64,000 nucleotides of DNA from Mucilaginibacter sp. CSA2-8R (GTDB taxonomy: Bacteria; Bacteroidota; Bacteroidia; Sphingobacteriales; Sphingobacteriaceae), in the NCBI RefSeq assembly GCF_038806765.1, contig NZ_CP152389.1, positions 496,001 through 560,000 of the forward strand, given 5' to 3'. The position numbers and the translations under genes were made by a program. The notes under the pieces were generated by a model. It was not told the DNA's origin. It searched no databases and was given only the letters and a program-made list of their open reading frames with translations. Below, piece after piece: positions 63,081-64,000 of this stretch; within the stretch, counting starts at the first letter, position 1, and the number at the start of each line of letters is the position of its first letter.

Positions 63081-64000
63081 ATGATCACATTAATTATCAT
63101 AGCTGTATTGCCCATCGTGCTGTTGTACTTAGGTTTATTTAAGGCTAATAAGTTGTTACTGCCGGTTACCATAGTGGGTTTACTGTTGGGTTTAGCATCG
63201 GCCGTATACCAATGGAATAATGGTGCCGTGCCTATTTATCACAACATGATGCTATTTGATAATTTTTCAATCGCATTTTCGGCTACGGCTATTGTGTCAA
63301 CACTACTAATTCTGATGTTGTCTAAAGGTTATTTTGAGCGCATCAGCGAGCACGTAGCCGAGTATTTGGCCATCATCCTGTTCTCGTTGGCTGGTATCAT
63401 CGTCATGGTGTCTTACTATAACCTTTCGATGCTTTTCATCGGTATCGAAATTATGTCGGTAAGCTTATATATCCTGGCGGGCATTGATAAAAAAAGCTTT
63501 GCTTCAAACGAAGCGTCATTAAAATACTTTTTGATGGGGGCTTTTTCTACCGGCTTTTTATTATTTGGTATAACCCTTATTTATGGAGCTACCGGTTCGT
63601 TTGACCTTGAGGCTATCCGTGATTGGGCTGTAGCACATCCGCGCGGTATTAACCCATTGTTTCATACAGGTATTGTATTGATGATTATTGGCCTGTGCTT
63701 TAAAGTAGGCGCAGCGCCATTCCACTTCTGGACGCCCGATGTTTACGAAGGTTCGCCTACGTTAATTACTGCCTTTATGTCTACTGTAGTTAAAACTGCA
63801 GGCTTTGCGGCGTTTCTGCGTTTGTTTGCTATCAGCTTTGCTCCGCTGGCAGATTTCTGGATGCCGACTTTGCTGGTCATCACCGTGCTCACCTTATTTG
63901 TCGGTAACCTCACTGCTTTATATCAGCATAGCTTTAAGCGCATGCTGGCCTTTTCGAGCATTTCGCATGCCGGTTATTTGTTGTTCGCAATTGTGGCATT
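63081..64000 (+). CDS. nuoN: NADH-quinone oxidoreductase subunit N (3'-partial)
   Basis: ATG at 63081 opens a frame with no stop to the window end (306 codons visible). It has the NuoN pattern: many helices, ISEHVAEYLAIILFSLAG, YYNLSMLFIGIEIMSVSLYILAG, and KVGAAPFHFWTPDVYEGSP. The reading frame continues beyond the window, so the C-terminus is missing. Confidence 0.95.
   Translation, partial: MITLIIIAVLPIVLLYLGLFKANKLLLPVTIVGLLLGLASAVYQWNNGAVPIYHNMMLFDNFSIAFSATAIVSTLLILMLSKGYFERISEHVAEYLAIILFSLAGIIVMVSYYNLSMLFIGIEIMSVSLYILAGIDKKSFASNEASLKYFLMGAFSTGFLLFGITLIYGATGSFDLEAIRDWAVAHPRGINPLFHTGIVLMIIGLCFKVGAAPFHFWTPDVYEGSPTLITAFMSTVVKTAGFAAFLRLFAISFAPLADFWMPTLLVITVLTLFVGNLTALYQHSFKRMLAFSSISHAGYLLFAIVA

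Noticed and set aside
1..64000. CRISPR arrays, insertion sequences, prophage or integrase genes.
   Set aside because: No regular spacer-repeat array, transposase, integrase or phage structural gene was found in either strand by reading.

Overview
The window looks like chromosome of a Bacteroidota bacterium, most likely of the family Sphingobacteriaceae (Mucilaginibacter/Pedobacter-like). This is inferred from gene content: SusC-like carboxypeptidase-regulatory folds on outer-membrane barrels, a GT117 (DUF2723) membrane enzyme, an exbB-exbD-exbD-tonB cluster, BrxA/B, and LytS/LytTR pairs. Signals agree: several starts lack a Shine-Dalgarno, and promoters fit the Bacteroidota TTTG-N19-21-TAnnTTTG pattern. 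No mobile element, prophage, CRISPR array or rRNA was seen.

Layout: 1-3933 is the L-arabinose catabolic set araB (5' end outside the window), araD, araA. 4067-8201 holds a secreted GSGD-repeat protein and a large GT117-type membrane enzyme on the minus strand. 8355-11100 holds tRNA-Gln, prs, rplY and pth. 11286-22709 is an envelope and signalling region: an outer-membrane barrel protein, an ArsC/YffB-like protein, two M1 metallopeptidases, a carboxypeptidase-regulatory-fold protein, the c-di-AMP synthase CdaA and a histidine kinase with a fused C-terminal domain. 22972-36441 holds a bacilliredoxin, a decayed M23 peptidase, ahcY, a VanX-like dipeptidase, lipoproteins, a multi-PAS/GAF kinase, two small hydrolases, a helicase-nuclease and an M28 peptidase. 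36535-41784 holds an ABC exporter operon with a small membrane protein, a divergent LytS/LytTR pair with a likely LytTR-box direct repeat between them, an acyltransferase and a Nudix hydrolase. 41875-44581 holds metK behind a SAM-II-like riboswitch, a divergent lipid kinase and a SUI1-like factor. 45050-50920 is the TonB energising operon with a PstS-like lipoprotein and a TPR protein. 51004-64000 is the respiratory complex I operon nuoA-N (nuoN cut by the window end) with a gamma-glutamylcyclotransferase-like gene between nuoF and nuoG.

Most of the window is housekeeping and envelope biology. The most notable signals are the SAM-II-like RNA at the very 5' end of the predicted metK transcript; the 21-bp-period direct repeat between the LytS/LytTR genes and the ABC operon; two mutually exclusive hairpins, one a good intrinsic terminator, inside the first codons of the small ORF after tonB; the kinase-SpoIIAA/STAS-like fusion; and the extra gene inside the nuo operon. 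metK and ahcY both belong to the S-adenosylmethionine cycle but are unlinked here. CdaA, ExbB/D-TonB, the two barrel or regulatory-fold proteins and the secreted peptidases fit a polymer-degrading, TonB-dependent lifestyle.
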